From positions 1 to 40,449 of the IMG/VR virus record IMGVR_UViG_3300032285_001185: DNA of 40,449 nt; one strand, given 5' to 3'. Below are positions 33,761 through 39,052 of this stretch, in pieces. The notes under the pieces were generated by a model that did no database searches, was not told the origin of the DNA, and worked only from the letters and a program-made list of their open reading frames with translations. The DNA comes from a virus. Both the position numbers and the translations under genes were made by a program. How positions within the stretch are numbered: position 1 is the stretch's first letter; every line of letters starts with the position of its first letter.

Positions 33761-33967
33761 TTATCCGTCTGTATTTTGCGCCAATTGACGAGCCAGTTCA
33801 TCACGCTGATGCCGGACCTTGGCAAGCTTGCGGCGCAGCCGCTCCTCATAGTCGCGTGCGCTGACAAGACGCCGTTCAAGGTATTCAATATGCTCAGCGG
33901 CCTTCAGGGACGCCCGGCACCCGTCTTTCTCCGCCAAGGCGCGCAGGACGGCCTTGTGGTCAATCAT
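33761..33967 (-). CDS. Small coiled-coil protein
   Basis: A 68-residue protein. A short N-terminal helix (MIDHKAVLRALAEKDGCRAS) is followed by a charged coiled coil (EHIEYLERRLVSARDYEERL, then RRKLAKVRHQRDELARQLAQ). I chose the ATG at 33967 because GGGAGG lies seven bases upstream; the frame is also open further upstream. It overlaps the HTH gene by eight bases. No family recognised. It could dimerise with another small protein of this block. Confidence 0.72.
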   Translation of the reverse strand: MIDHKAVLRALAEKDGCRASLKAAEHIEYLERRLVSARDYEERLRRKLAKVRHQRDELARQLAQNTDG

Positions 33968-34139
33968 GGCGGGGCCTCCCATTCTTGCGGGCTGGCGCGC
34001 CATTCTTTTTGGCTATCTCCCGAACGTAATGGAGGGACTTTAAGTTAAAGAGGCGGGCTATGAGGGCCACCTTCTCGCCCGCGAGATACCGCTGGGTGAT
34101 CAGCCTGTTCCTCAATTTACGGTCTGCGTGACTGGCCAT
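33960..34139 (-). CDS. Small helix-turn-helix protein
   Basis: A 59-residue protein, ADRKLRNRLITQRYLAGEKV, then ALIARLFNLKSLHYVREIAK with a basic tail (KNGAPARKNGRPRHD). The body reads as a helix-turn-helix of sigma-region-4 or resolvase type (RYLAGEKVALIARLFNLKSL), so it may bind DNA as a regulator. The ATG at 34139 has GGAG six bases upstream and follows the preceding stop by one base; an ATG at 34151 is possible. It is one of three HTH-bearing small proteins in the leftward block. Confidence 0.7.
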   Translation of the reverse strand: MASHADRKLRNRLITQRYLAGEKVALIARLFNLKSLHYVREIAKKNGAPARKNGRPRHD

Positions 34140-34140
34140 A

Positions 34141-34338
34141 TCAATCTCCATATTTCCTTCCGAAGGTTGCGTTTTTTTCGGCGCGGATGTCTTGATTGCG
34201 CCACGTCCAGCACTCTCCGTCATCCTGAAAGCAGACCCAGCACAAGTCGTGCTCGGCCCCGTAGTCAATCAGGATGTGCGCCAGCGCCTTGCCGCGCGGC
34301 GTCACGACGGGCAAGGGCGGATCAAGGCGCAGCATCAT
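34141..34338 (-). CDS. Short conserved phage protein (LDPPLP..TP.G type)
   Basis: A 65-residue protein, MMLRLDPPLPVVTPRGKALA, then HILIDYGAEHDLCWVCFQDD, GECWTWRNQDIRAEKN. The sequence 'LRL.PPLP..TP.G.A.AH..IDYG.EH.L.W....D..GE.W...N..IR' is, from memory, a very common small phage protein whose role is not known. GGGGAG lies eight bases before the first of two adjacent ATG codons. Its start lies in a 33-bp repeat shared with another gene junction (35049-35081). Confidence 0.78.
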   Translation of the reverse strand: MMLRLDPPLPVVTPRGKALAHILIDYGAEHDLCWVCFQDDGECWTWRNQDIRAEKNATFGRKYGD

Positions 34339-34648
34339 CGGTCTTCTCCCCTGCAAGCGCGGCGCGGGCGTGTTTGCCGCAGGCGTTGTAGCCGTTGTAC
34401 TCTTCGTCTGCATATTTTTGCAGGGCCGCTTCCAGTTGCTCAATGCGGTCGGTGCCAAGATAGAATTTACGTTCGTAATACTCTAGACTTGCGCCTGCTC
34501 TTTGCAGCGACGCTTCAAGCCAATTGATATATCCTTGAACCGTACGCACATCCTTGATGGTGAAGAAGGCTTCTTTACCAAACGCCGCAATCGATGACTC
34601 ATGTCTTGCAAGAGCCATTTTTGTGTCAGCCTGTAATTCAGTTAGCAT
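34322..34648 (-). CDS. Small helical protein ending in the ALAGEKTDD tail
   Basis: A 108-residue helical protein (MLTELQADTKMALARHESSI ... VQGYINWLEASLQRAGASLE, then YYERKFYLGTDRIEQLEAAL). The end, CGKHARAALAGEKTDDAAP, is encoded by a repeat that also encodes the end of the 35045-35404 gene (RRAALAGEKTND). GGAG lies seven bases before the ATG at 34648; other ATGs further up are less well placed. It overlaps the next gene by 17 bases. No function recognised. Confidence 0.72.
   Translation of the reverse strand: MLTELQADTKMALARHESSIAAFGKEAFFTIKDVRTVQGYINWLEASLQRAGASLEYYERKFYLGTDRIEQLEAALQKYADEEYNGYNACGKHARAALAGEKTDDAAP
34335..34367. repeat. 33-bp gene-junction repeat, copy 1
   Basis: These 33 bases match 35049-35081 with one mismatch. 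On the leftward strand each copy holds the codons for RAALAGEKT, the ribosome site GGGGAG, and the start codon of the next gene. The neighbouring genes on both sides are unrelated, so the similarity is limited to the junction. Confidence 0.85.
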
Positions 34649-34853
34649 CTTTCTTCTCCACCGCCGCCATAACGGCTTCTTTGCTCGCGCCATAGGCCAT
34701 GTGCCCAAAGCGAGTATCATTATCAATTGCGTCTTTTCCTTTTATGGCGGTCTCGCCGTCAATGCAGGTTAGCACAAACCCATCAGGCAACCGTTCAAAC
34801 TCTTCCGGCGTTACGAGCCAAAGCGTTCTTTCATCATCCCACCAAGCACCCAT
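34638..34853 (-). CDS. Small protein, unknown function
   Basis: A 71-residue protein, MGAWWDDERTLWLVTPEEFE, then RLPDGFVLTCIDGETAIKGK and FGHMAYGASKEAVMAAVEKK. The pattern 'lv...EF..LPdGt.L.cI.G......G.D.Id.dTR.Gh.AYG' is, from memory, found in small phage proteins of unknown role. AAGGGA lies upstream of the ATG. It overlaps the next gene by 11 bases. Confidence 0.75.
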   Translation of the reverse strand: MGAWWDDERTLWLVTPEEFERLPDGFVLTCIDGETAIKGKDAIDNDTRFGHMAYGASKEAVMAAVEKKDAN

Positions 34854-34854
34854 G

Positions 34855-35052
34855 TTATTTTCCCTTCAATGCTTTGCTAGCGATTTCGTTAATATCGGCG
34901 CGGCGAGGAAGACCCCGCACTTGCGGGCGATCTAAATACTCAATTGCCCGCAGAGCTTTCTCTAGCGCCTCGATACGGTCAGCAGCCGCGTCCATCAGAT
35001 CGTTGTTGCCATCGCAGTATCCGCGCAGCCGCGCCACGATGTCGTCAGTCAT
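34855..35052 (-). CDS. Small helical protein with common phage 'I..LR.......L...AAD.IE.LE' pattern
   Basis: A 65-residue protein (MTDDIVARLRGYCDGNNDLM, then DAAADRIEALEKALRAIEYL). The pattern DIV.RLR........L...AAD.IE.LE is seen in a great many phage and prophage small proteins and is usually unassigned. The ATG at 35052 lies in the second copy of the 33-bp junction repeat, which supplies its GGGGAG ribosome site. It overlaps the upstream gene by eight bases. Confidence 0.75.
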   Translation of the reverse strand: MTDDIVARLRGYCDGNNDLMDAAADRIEALEKALRAIEYLDRPQVRGLPRRADINEIASKALKGK

Positions 35053-35404
35053 TGGTCTTCTCCCCTGCAAGCGCGGCGCGGCGCGGCTCAGGCCACGGCG
35101 CCTCCCCATACAGCAGATGGGCAGTACGCTGCGCGGCATACGTCATGTCAGACATTGCTTCTTGCGATCCGCTGTATTGGTGCTGAATGAGTGCATCCCA
35201 CTCATGCAGCGCGTCCCGCAGCCGCTCGATCTCGGCCAGCAAGTCGTTCAGCGTAACCTCAACGCACTCGTGACCGCCGTATATCTGGCCGTCTGATGGA
35301 AACCGCACGCCATAGCGGTGCTTGCCGTCGTGGTCGTCCAGCCAACTCGCCAGCTCGATCTCGCCCGTGCGCGGATGCCGTGTCATACTAATGTAGTTGC
35401 TCAT
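35045..35404 (-). CDS. Small protein ending in the ALAGEKTND tail
   Basis: A 119-residue protein. The first half is beta-type (MSNYISMTRHPRTGEIELAS, WLDDHDGKHRYGVRFPSDGQ) and the second half helical (LNDLLAEIERLRDALHEWDA). It ends PRRAALAGEKTND, encoded by the repeated junction. AGAGGTGAG lies before the ATG, which overlaps the previous stop by four bases. The first half resembles short phage proteins beginning 'Y...TRHP.TG..E.A.W.DDH', whose role I do not know. Confidence 0.75.
   Translation of the reverse strand: MSNYISMTRHPRTGEIELASWLDDHDGKHRYGVRFPSDGQIYGGHECVEVTLNDLLAEIERLRDALHEWDALIQHQYSGSQEAMSDMTYAAQRTAHLLYGEAPWPEPRRAALAGEKTND
35049..35081. repeat. 33-bp gene-junction repeat, copy 2
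   Basis: This copy matches 34335-34367 at 32 of 33 positions, with the same layout: the end of one gene (RAALAGEKT), a GGGGAG ribosome site and the start of the next gene. The copies are about 0.7 kb apart in direct orientation and enclose two complete genes. Confidence 0.85.
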
Positions 35405-35733
35405 ATCTCACCTCTTGCTTTCTTGGCTCGCCAATATTCCAGCGCGTGCGTGCGCTTGCGTGCGCTGCTCGCTGACTCTTGCCCTTGCAGCCAGCACGCC
35501 AGCGATTGCACGCCGTGCCACACCGTCGTCAGGTCGCGCCCGCCGGACCACTCGCCTAACTGGCGGTAGGAGACCGTCAGCCGGTCACGTGCGCGCCACC
35601 AAGCTAGATGTCGCGCAGCGCTGGCGCTTGCGATACGCGAGGCGCTGTCAAACAGCGCCCCGTCAATCTTGAACTCGTCGCACGTCTCGGCCTTGATTGC
35701 CTCAAACGCCGCGCGCGTCGCGTGCGGCTTCAT
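35401..35733 (-). CDS. DnaA domain IV-like DNA-binding protein
   Basis: A 110-residue protein. Residues about 16-75 read like the C-terminal DNA-binding domain of the initiator DnaA: ETCDEFKIDGALFDSASRIA, then SARHLAWWRARDRLTVSYRQ-type helices and the signature GGRDLTTVWHGVQSLA (DnaA has GGRDHTTV.H). This suggests binding to DnaA boxes of phage or host. No AAA+ ATPase part is present. The ATG overlaps the stop of the upstream gene by four bases, as does its stop with the next start. Confidence 0.75.
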   Translation of the reverse strand: MKPHATRAAFEAIKAETCDEFKIDGALFDSASRIASASAARHLAWWRARDRLTVSYRQLGEWSGGRDLTTVWHGVQSLACWLQGQESASSARKRTHALEYWRAKKARGEI

Positions 35734-35921
35734 CGCGTCGCCTTGTCTCGCGCCTCGTCACGCGCGCGTTGCTTTGCTCGCCAGTGCAGCACCTCCAGCC
35801 TAACAGCGGCGTCCGCGATGGCGCCCGCAACCTTGGCCCACGCGTCGCTTGTCATGTGGCTGGACACAGGCGCCAGCGTCAGGAGCGCGTCAACGAGCGC
35901 CCGTGCATTAGGATCGTGCAT
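35730..35921 (-). CDS. 63-residue helical protein
   Basis: A small helical protein, MHDPNARALVDALLTLAPVS, then AWAKVAGAIADAAVRLEVLH and a basic tail (WRAKQRARDEARDKATR). The start overlaps the upstream gene by 14 bases, with GGGGG five bases before it, and the stop overlaps the DnaA-like gene by four. I see no known motif. A two-helix hairpin is likely. Confidence 0.68.
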   Translation of the reverse strand: MHDPNARALVDALLTLAPVSSHMTSDAWAKVAGAIADAAVRLEVLHWRAKQRARDEARDKATR

Positions 35922-36324
35922 TGTCGCCCCCTACCAGCGTCACGGTCACGGCGTCCGCCTCGTAACGGCCTTGCGCCATCTCGACCTCGATAGCCTCAAC
36001 GATCTGCGCCGCGCGGTCCTCAACGCGTCGCGCGTCGCAGGCCCGCACGTAGAGCGTTGCGTATCCGGCCACGTCGTGCGCGTGGTCGGCGTAGCTCACG
36101 TCGCCCGCCATGATGCGTGCGGTCTTGCAGAGCCAGGCTTCGCACGCTTCGCGCTGCGCGTCCGTCATGTGCGGATAGCCGCGCGAATTGCGCAGGATGT
36201 CTTTCAGGAGCTGCGCATACGTCGCCACGTCCTCGAACGCGCCGTGCGTTGTCTCGCGTTCGCGCAGCGTTTGTTCAACCGTCAGCGCCGCGTCGGGCGC
36301 GGTCGGATGCTTAGTCTTTGCCAT
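35908..36324 (-). CDS. DUF6378-like protein
   Basis: A 138-residue helical protein. The middle part, RERETTHGAFEDVATYAQLL, then WLCKTARIMAGDVSYADHAH and DVAGYATLYV, follows the pattern 'ER...HG.f......a...K........Q.....i..K.ARI..Gd....DH..D.aGYa.L'. I recall this for the phage DUF6378 family. The role is unknown to me; the conserved His and Asp pattern (DHAHD) is like that of MazG-type nucleotide pyrophosphatases, though this is not proven. It overlaps both neighbours by 14 bases. Confidence 0.75.
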   Translation of the reverse strand: MAKTKHPTAPDAALTVEQTLRERETTHGAFEDVATYAQLLKDILRNSRGYPHMTDAQREACEAWLCKTARIMAGDVSYADHAHDVAGYATLYVRACDARRVEDRAAQIVEAIEVEMAQGRYEADAVTVTLVGGDNARS

Positions 36325-36862
36325 GCTCAGGACCTTTCTTTTTGATGTAATACATTATTGTGCTGTGGTCGCGATTGCAAGCGCGTGCGATAGCCGAATA
36401 GCTCCAACCGTCGCATAGCAGCGCCTGGTAGACTTCAAAGCGCGGGCGGATCAGGTCAACGCTATGCGATTGACCTATGATTGCCGTCCAGGTCGTGCCG
36501 TGCTGCGCTGCCAGCGCCGCAAAACGTTCCGGTAGCGCCGCGACGCTGGCCGCGTGCGCTTGGCGTTGCTGCGCCCGCGCCAGCTTCAGCAACAAGCGCC
36601 GGTCCTTCATCAGGCGCGGGCGCGCCTTGGCGACGGGCAGCGCCGCGATCTCGGCTGGCGTCAGCGGCGCAAGCGCTGGCGGGCCAAGCGCACGTGCTGG
36701 CGTCCGTGGCGGCTGCGGGCGGTCCACGACGGGCCGCACTAGCACGACAGGCGCGGGCGGCTTGGCGTTGGCTGGCGCCCGCCCCTGCGCGATGCGGGCG
36801 CGCACGGCTGCGTAGTGGTCCGCCCATGCGCGTCGCGCGTCAGCGTCACCGTTCAGATTCAT
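36311..36862 (-). CDS. Basic protein with C-terminal DnaA-like/HTH segment
   Basis: A 183-residue protein. The N-terminal 80 residues are Ala/Pro/Arg-rich and likely disordered. The middle is a basic helix (LMKDRRLLLKLARAQQRQAH). The last 55 residues carry a helix-turn-helix: RPRFEVYQALLCDGWSYSAI, ARACNRDHSTIMYYIKKKGP, in which RDHSTIMY.I is like the DnaA domain IV signature. I chose the ATG at 36862, with AGGAGG seven bases upstream. It overlaps a tiny membrane-protein gene by 17 bases. DNA binding is likely; the target is unknown. Confidence 0.72.
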   Translation of the reverse strand: MNLNGDADARRAWADHYAAVRARIAQGRAPANAKPPAPVVLVRPVVDRPQPPRTPARALGPPALAPLTPAEIAALPVAKARPRLMKDRRLLLKLARAQQRQAHAASVAALPERFAALAAQHGTTWTAIIGQSHSVDLIRPRFEVYQALLCDGWSYSAIARACNRDHSTIMYYIKKKGPEHGKD

Positions 36863-36965
36863 CGAAATCCTCCTCATCTGTTAGTTTTTCCCATAACGCC
36901 GCGCCGCCAACTAGGGCGAACGGGATTACGACGAACAATAATCCGGCGATTAGCAAGTGAAGCAT
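36846..36965 (-). CDS. 39-residue single-span membrane protein
   Basis: A tiny frame: MLHLLIAGLLFVVIPFALVG, GAALWEKLTDEEDFDESER. Residues 3-23 form one membrane helix and the tail is strongly acidic. Its ATG shares a base with the upstream stop (TGATG), GAGGG lies a few bases before it, and its end overlaps the next gene by 17 bases, so it fits the tight packing of this block. By the positive-inside rule the acidic tail would tend to face the periplasm. Possible roles are superinfection exclusion or membrane anchoring, both guesses. Confidence 0.7.
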   Translation of the reverse strand: MLHLLIAGLLFVVIPFALVGGAALWEKLTDEEDFDESER

Positions 36966-37255
36966 CACGCGCCCTCGCTTTCGTCGGCGTTATCGGCGTC
37001 GTAACCCTCGCGTGCATGTTCGGCCAATTCGCGCCATACGACGTAGGACAAGAACGCCAGCGCGTAGTCGCGCGCTAGTCCTTTTTTGGTCGTTTCCTCG
37101 ATGTGTGACTCGGCATGTTCGCGCAACCAATCCGCAAGATCGGCGGTGTCCAGCCGGTCCAAGCCATAATCGGCCAGATCAAGCCCGTCGAATAGCTCGA
37201 GCTGAACGCGCCAAGTCGGATAATTCTGCCAGCCGTTATATGTTTCGTTTTTCAT
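36965..37255 (-). CDS. YNGW-type small acidic phage protein
   Basis: A 96-residue acidic protein starting MKNETYNGWQNYPTWRVQLE, with DTADLADWLREHAESHIEET in the middle and an acidic tail. The pattern 'YNGW.NY.TW.V.LE' is, from memory, one of the most widespread families of small early phage proteins and has no known role. The C-terminal half repeats the family's 'a..l..yal.fl..v.W.ELaeh' (YALAFLSYVVWRELAEH). It is coupled by TGATG to the next tiny gene. GGGGC lies upstream of the ATG. Confidence 0.82.
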   Translation of the reverse strand: MKNETYNGWQNYPTWRVQLELFDGLDLADYGLDRLDTADLADWLREHAESHIEETTKKGLARDYALAFLSYVVWRELAEHAREGYDADNADESEGA

Positions 37256-37296
37256 GTGCTTTGCCCCGTGTTGCGTCGCCCCATGGCGCGCTATGA

Positions 37297-37314
37297 GCCA
37301 GCCCGTAGGCTGGC
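37297..37314 (-). promoter_or_regulatory. Post-stop hairpin 1 (after clamp-like gene)
   Basis: GCCAGCC and GGCTGGC form a 7-bp stem around a four-base loop, 15 bases beyond the stop of the clamp-like gene. No T-run follows on the leftward strand. It shares the core GCTGGC/GCCAGC with the hairpins at 38014 and 38606. Confidence 0.6.
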
Positions 37315-37329
37315 CTTAGCGCGTCAGCG

Positions 37330-37977
37330 TCAGGCGGTCGGCCATGCCGCAGCGGGCGCGCTTGCCCACGAATAGTAGAGCGTGCGGTCGGTCGTGCGCA
37401 GCGGCATGACAATGCCAAACGCGTCAAAACCAGTTTCGTAAGCGAAGTCGACGACCGCCGGGCTTCCGCCATTGTACCGCACGATGGGGCTTTGCTTGCC
37501 ATTGCGGTCGGGCTTGGTTCCGGTCAATTCTTGGCGCGCTTTGCCGAAGTCGGCCAGGTAAACGGGGTTATATTGCGCGGGCTTGCCATCAAGATCGGTC
37601 GGCACGATGCGGCGGTAATCCGGGAACGTCCCATCGATACGCGCGCCACCGAACGACTCGCCCGCGTGTTCAAACGTCAGGCGCCCGTCGTCGCCGATCG
37701 TGAGGTCGGTCGTGTCGAGCGTCTTTATGCGCGGGTTGATCTTGAGCTTGACGACCAGATCGCGCGGCACGATCACGCTTGCGTGGGCTTGCGTCGCGCC
37801 GTGTTCGCCATATGCCTGGCGCAGCACGATCATGCGGTGGCCATCGGTGGCGCACATGACAACGCCGTCGGGCGTAAATTCAAGGTTTATGCCGTTCAGG
37901 TAGTAACGTGTCTGTTCATCGCTTGCGGCGATGTTAACAGCGCGCAGCGCGCGAATTGAAAGCGTAACCTTAAGCAT
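37330..37977 (-). CDS. Sliding-clamp-like protein (DnaN-related, shortened)
   Basis: A 215-residue protein resembling the middle and C-terminal parts of the bacterial beta clamp. Near the start are NIAASDEQTRYYLNGINLEF and GVVMCATDGHRMIVLRQAYG, the DnaN pattern 'D.tRy.LnGv.lE......l...atDghRla'. Further along come SVIVPRDLVVKL, LTFEHAGESFGGARIDGTFP-DYRRIVP and a C-terminal IVMPLR (DnaN ends in 'MP.R'). It is much shorter than DnaN (about 366), so one domain is missing. It could be a processivity clamp for the phage polymerase or interfere with the host clamp. GGGGGGA lies eight bases before the ATG. Confidence 0.8.
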   Translation of the reverse strand: MLKVTLSIRALRAVNIAASDEQTRYYLNGINLEFTPDGVVMCATDGHRMIVLRQAYGEHGATQAHASVIVPRDLVVKLKINPRIKTLDTTDLTIGDDGRLTFEHAGESFGGARIDGTFPDYRRIVPTDLDGKPAQYNPVYLADFGKARQELTGTKPDRNGKQSPIVRYNGGSPAVVDFAYETGFDAFGIVMPLRTTDRTLYYSWASAPAAAWPTA

Positions 37978-38013
37978 GGTGTAGTCCCCCCGTGTCGAGC
38001 AAAGGCGCTCGCA

Positions 38014-38039
38014 TAAGCTGGCGCTTGTGCGCCAGCTTA
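38014..38039 (-). promoter_or_regulatory. Post-stop hairpin 2 (11-bp perfect stem)
   Basis: TAAGCTGGCGC and GCGCCAGCTTA pair over 11 bp around a TTGT loop (plus-strand reading). It lies 12 bases beyond the stop of the 38052-38327 gene and before the clamp-like start. No T-run follows on the leftward strand. The core GCTGGCGCTTG-GCGCCAGC recurs at 38606. Confidence 0.75.
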
Positions 38040-38051
38040 GACTTGCGTCTG

Positions 38052-38327
38052 TTAGGCTTGCGCTTGCGCGCGCGCTTTGACGTGGATTGTACGATCAATC
38101 TCGTAAATGACCGTGTCGCGTTCATAATCCACGCTGTCGGCATTCCAGCCTATTGGCAGCCCAATTGCGCGCAACGTGGCGTAGGGCGTCACGAGCGCCT
38201 TGTATCCCATACGCTCAAGCTCAGCTGCGCGCGCGTTGGCGCTTGCCGCGTCAGCGTAGCTGTCCATGACGCGTTGCCATGTGCAATGATGTGTGCCGCC
38301 CATGCGGTAAACGATTGCGTATGTCAT
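38052..38327 (-). CDS. Small conserved phage protein (YAIVYRMGGTHHCTW type)
   Basis: A 91-residue protein, MTYAIVYRMGGTHHCTWQRV, then SANARAAELERMGYKALVTP and LRAIGLPIGWN. The pattern 'yaI.yR.GGt....W......f....eA...a.e.er.Gy.alv....l.aiGlP..w' is, from memory, widespread in short phage proteins without known function. GGGGGA lies about eight bases before the ATG. A candidate promoter lies at 38355-38383, directly upstream. Confidence 0.8.
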   Translation of the reverse strand: MTYAIVYRMGGTHHCTWQRVMDSYADAASANARAAELERMGYKALVTPYATLRAIGLPIGWNADSVDYERDTVIYEIDRTIHVKARAQAQA

Positions 38328-38354
38328 GCGTTTTTCCCCCTGTTGGACTTATCC

Positions 38355-38383
38355 AAAGTATGCCCGAATCAAAATGCTGTAAA
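38355..38383 (-). promoter_or_regulatory. Candidate leftward sigma70 promoter
   Basis: On the leftward strand TTTACA (38383-38378) and TACTTT (38360-38355) are separated by exactly 17 bases, in the 63-base gap before the 38052-38327 gene. The -35 is close to consensus and the -10 is weak. It would give a second entry point into the leftward block. Confidence 0.4.
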
Positions 38384-38390
38384 GCACTTT

Positions 38391-38480
38391 TTACGGATTG
38401 AACGCGATTGCGAGGCATGTGATAGCGGCGACGATTGCGATAGCTGCGAGCGCGTCAATAATGTCTGAGATGAGTGTCAT
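38391..38480 (-). CDS. 29-residue membrane microprotein
   Basis: A frame of 29 codons: MTLISDIIDALAAIAIVAAI, TCLAIAFNP. It is hydrophobic from residue 3 to the end, so it is a single membrane span. It begins five bases after the stop of the preceding microprotein. A weak GGGGC lies upstream of the ATG. Three such frames follow each other here in the same strand and order, which makes chance less likely. No family is recognised. Confidence 0.5.
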   Translation of the reverse strand: MTLISDIIDALAAIAIVAAITCLAIAFNP

Positions 38481-38485
38481 GATGA

Positions 38486-38581
38486 TTAGCCCCAAAATGC
38501 GCAGGCAAGCGCGTACAAGCCGCCGACGTACGCGGCGCTGAAGGTAAGATCGAAAACAAGTGAAGCGGCTGTTTTTGTCAT
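38486..38581 (-). CDS. 31-residue membrane microprotein
   Basis: A frame of 31 codons: MTKTAASLVFDLTFSAAYVG, GLYALACAFWG. One hydrophobic span covers residues 8-30. AGGAAA lies about ten bases before the ATG. It is the middle one of three membrane microproteins between the leftward promoter at 38778-38806 and the 38052-38327 gene, and it follows a hairpin at 38606-38627. Function unknown. Confidence 0.52.
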   Translation of the reverse strand: MTKTAASLVFDLTFSAAYVGGLYALACAFWG

Positions 38582-38605
38582 GTGCTGCGTTTCCTAGTGT
38601 CTGGT

Positions 38606-38627
38606 GGCTGGCGCTTGCGCGCCAGCC
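38606..38627 (-). promoter_or_regulatory. Post-stop hairpin 3
   Basis: GGCTGGCGC and GCGCCAGCC form a 9-bp perfect stem around a TTGC loop, 6 bases beyond the stop of the 38634-38747 gene. The arm GCTGGCGCTTG is shared with the hairpin at 38014-38039. No T-run follows on the leftward strand, so it is more likely an RNA stability or processing element than a strong terminator. Confidence 0.7.
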
Positions 38628-38633
38628 TGTCTG

Positions 38634-38747
38634 TTAGCGATTCTTGAATGCTTCGCGTGCTGCGTCGAAGGTGACATAAACGAGGCCAGCGATTGAGATG
38701 GCGCCAATGAGCGCGGCGATGTTGAGGACTGCTTCTGCGTGTGTCAT
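38634..38747 (-). CDS. 37-residue membrane microprotein, first gene of the leftward block
   Basis: A small protein, MTHAEAVLNIAALIGAISIA, GLVYVTFDAAREAFKNR. Residues 7-27 form one membrane span, and a short basic amphipathic tail follows. The ATG at 38747 has GGGAG nine bases upstream and lies about 24 bases after the expected transcription start of the promoter at 38778-38806, so it should be the first and most strongly expressed early product. No family recognised. Membrane-active early roles such as exclusion of other phages are possible but unproven. Confidence 0.65.
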   Translation of the reverse strand: MTHAEAVLNIAALIGAISIAGLVYVTFDAAREAFKNR

Positions 38748-38777
38748 GTGCGTGTTCTCCCGTTTGCCTATGTTCAC

Positions 38778-38806
38778 AACATAAGCGCGGCGCGCCATGT
38801 CGTCAA
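38778..38806 (-). promoter_or_regulatory. Leftward sigma70-type early promoter
   Basis: On the leftward strand the sequence reads TTGACG (38806-38801), a 17-base spacer, then TATGTT (38783-38778). Five of six and four of six bases match the sigma70 consensus, with ideal spacing. Transcription would start near 38771, about 24 bases before the ATG of the 37-residue gene, and run through the whole leftward block. Confidence 0.75.
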
Positions 38807-39052
38807 GCAATGTTTTGCACATGGCTCAAAAAGAATTGTGCTGCCCATTGTGGGTAAAGTATGGGCGCCCAACTGTGTAGTTTTTTAGGGCTTGATTGCC
38901 CTGGCATAAGCGCCTGATTACGTTCGGATTGTCGGGGCTATAGGTATTATGGGTAATGATATGAAAATAAATAAAAAACTAATATACGCCTATAATGGGT
39001 TTGGCTGCCCAGTCTGGAGCTCAAGGTTTAGCAATAAAAAAGGTAGTGCCTA

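Noticed and set aside
38881-38902. T-run plus AGGGC-TTGATT-GCCCT stem read as a terminator
   Set aside because: The T-run lies before the stem on the plus strand and appears as A after the stem on the minus strand, so it fits no intrinsic terminator in either direction.
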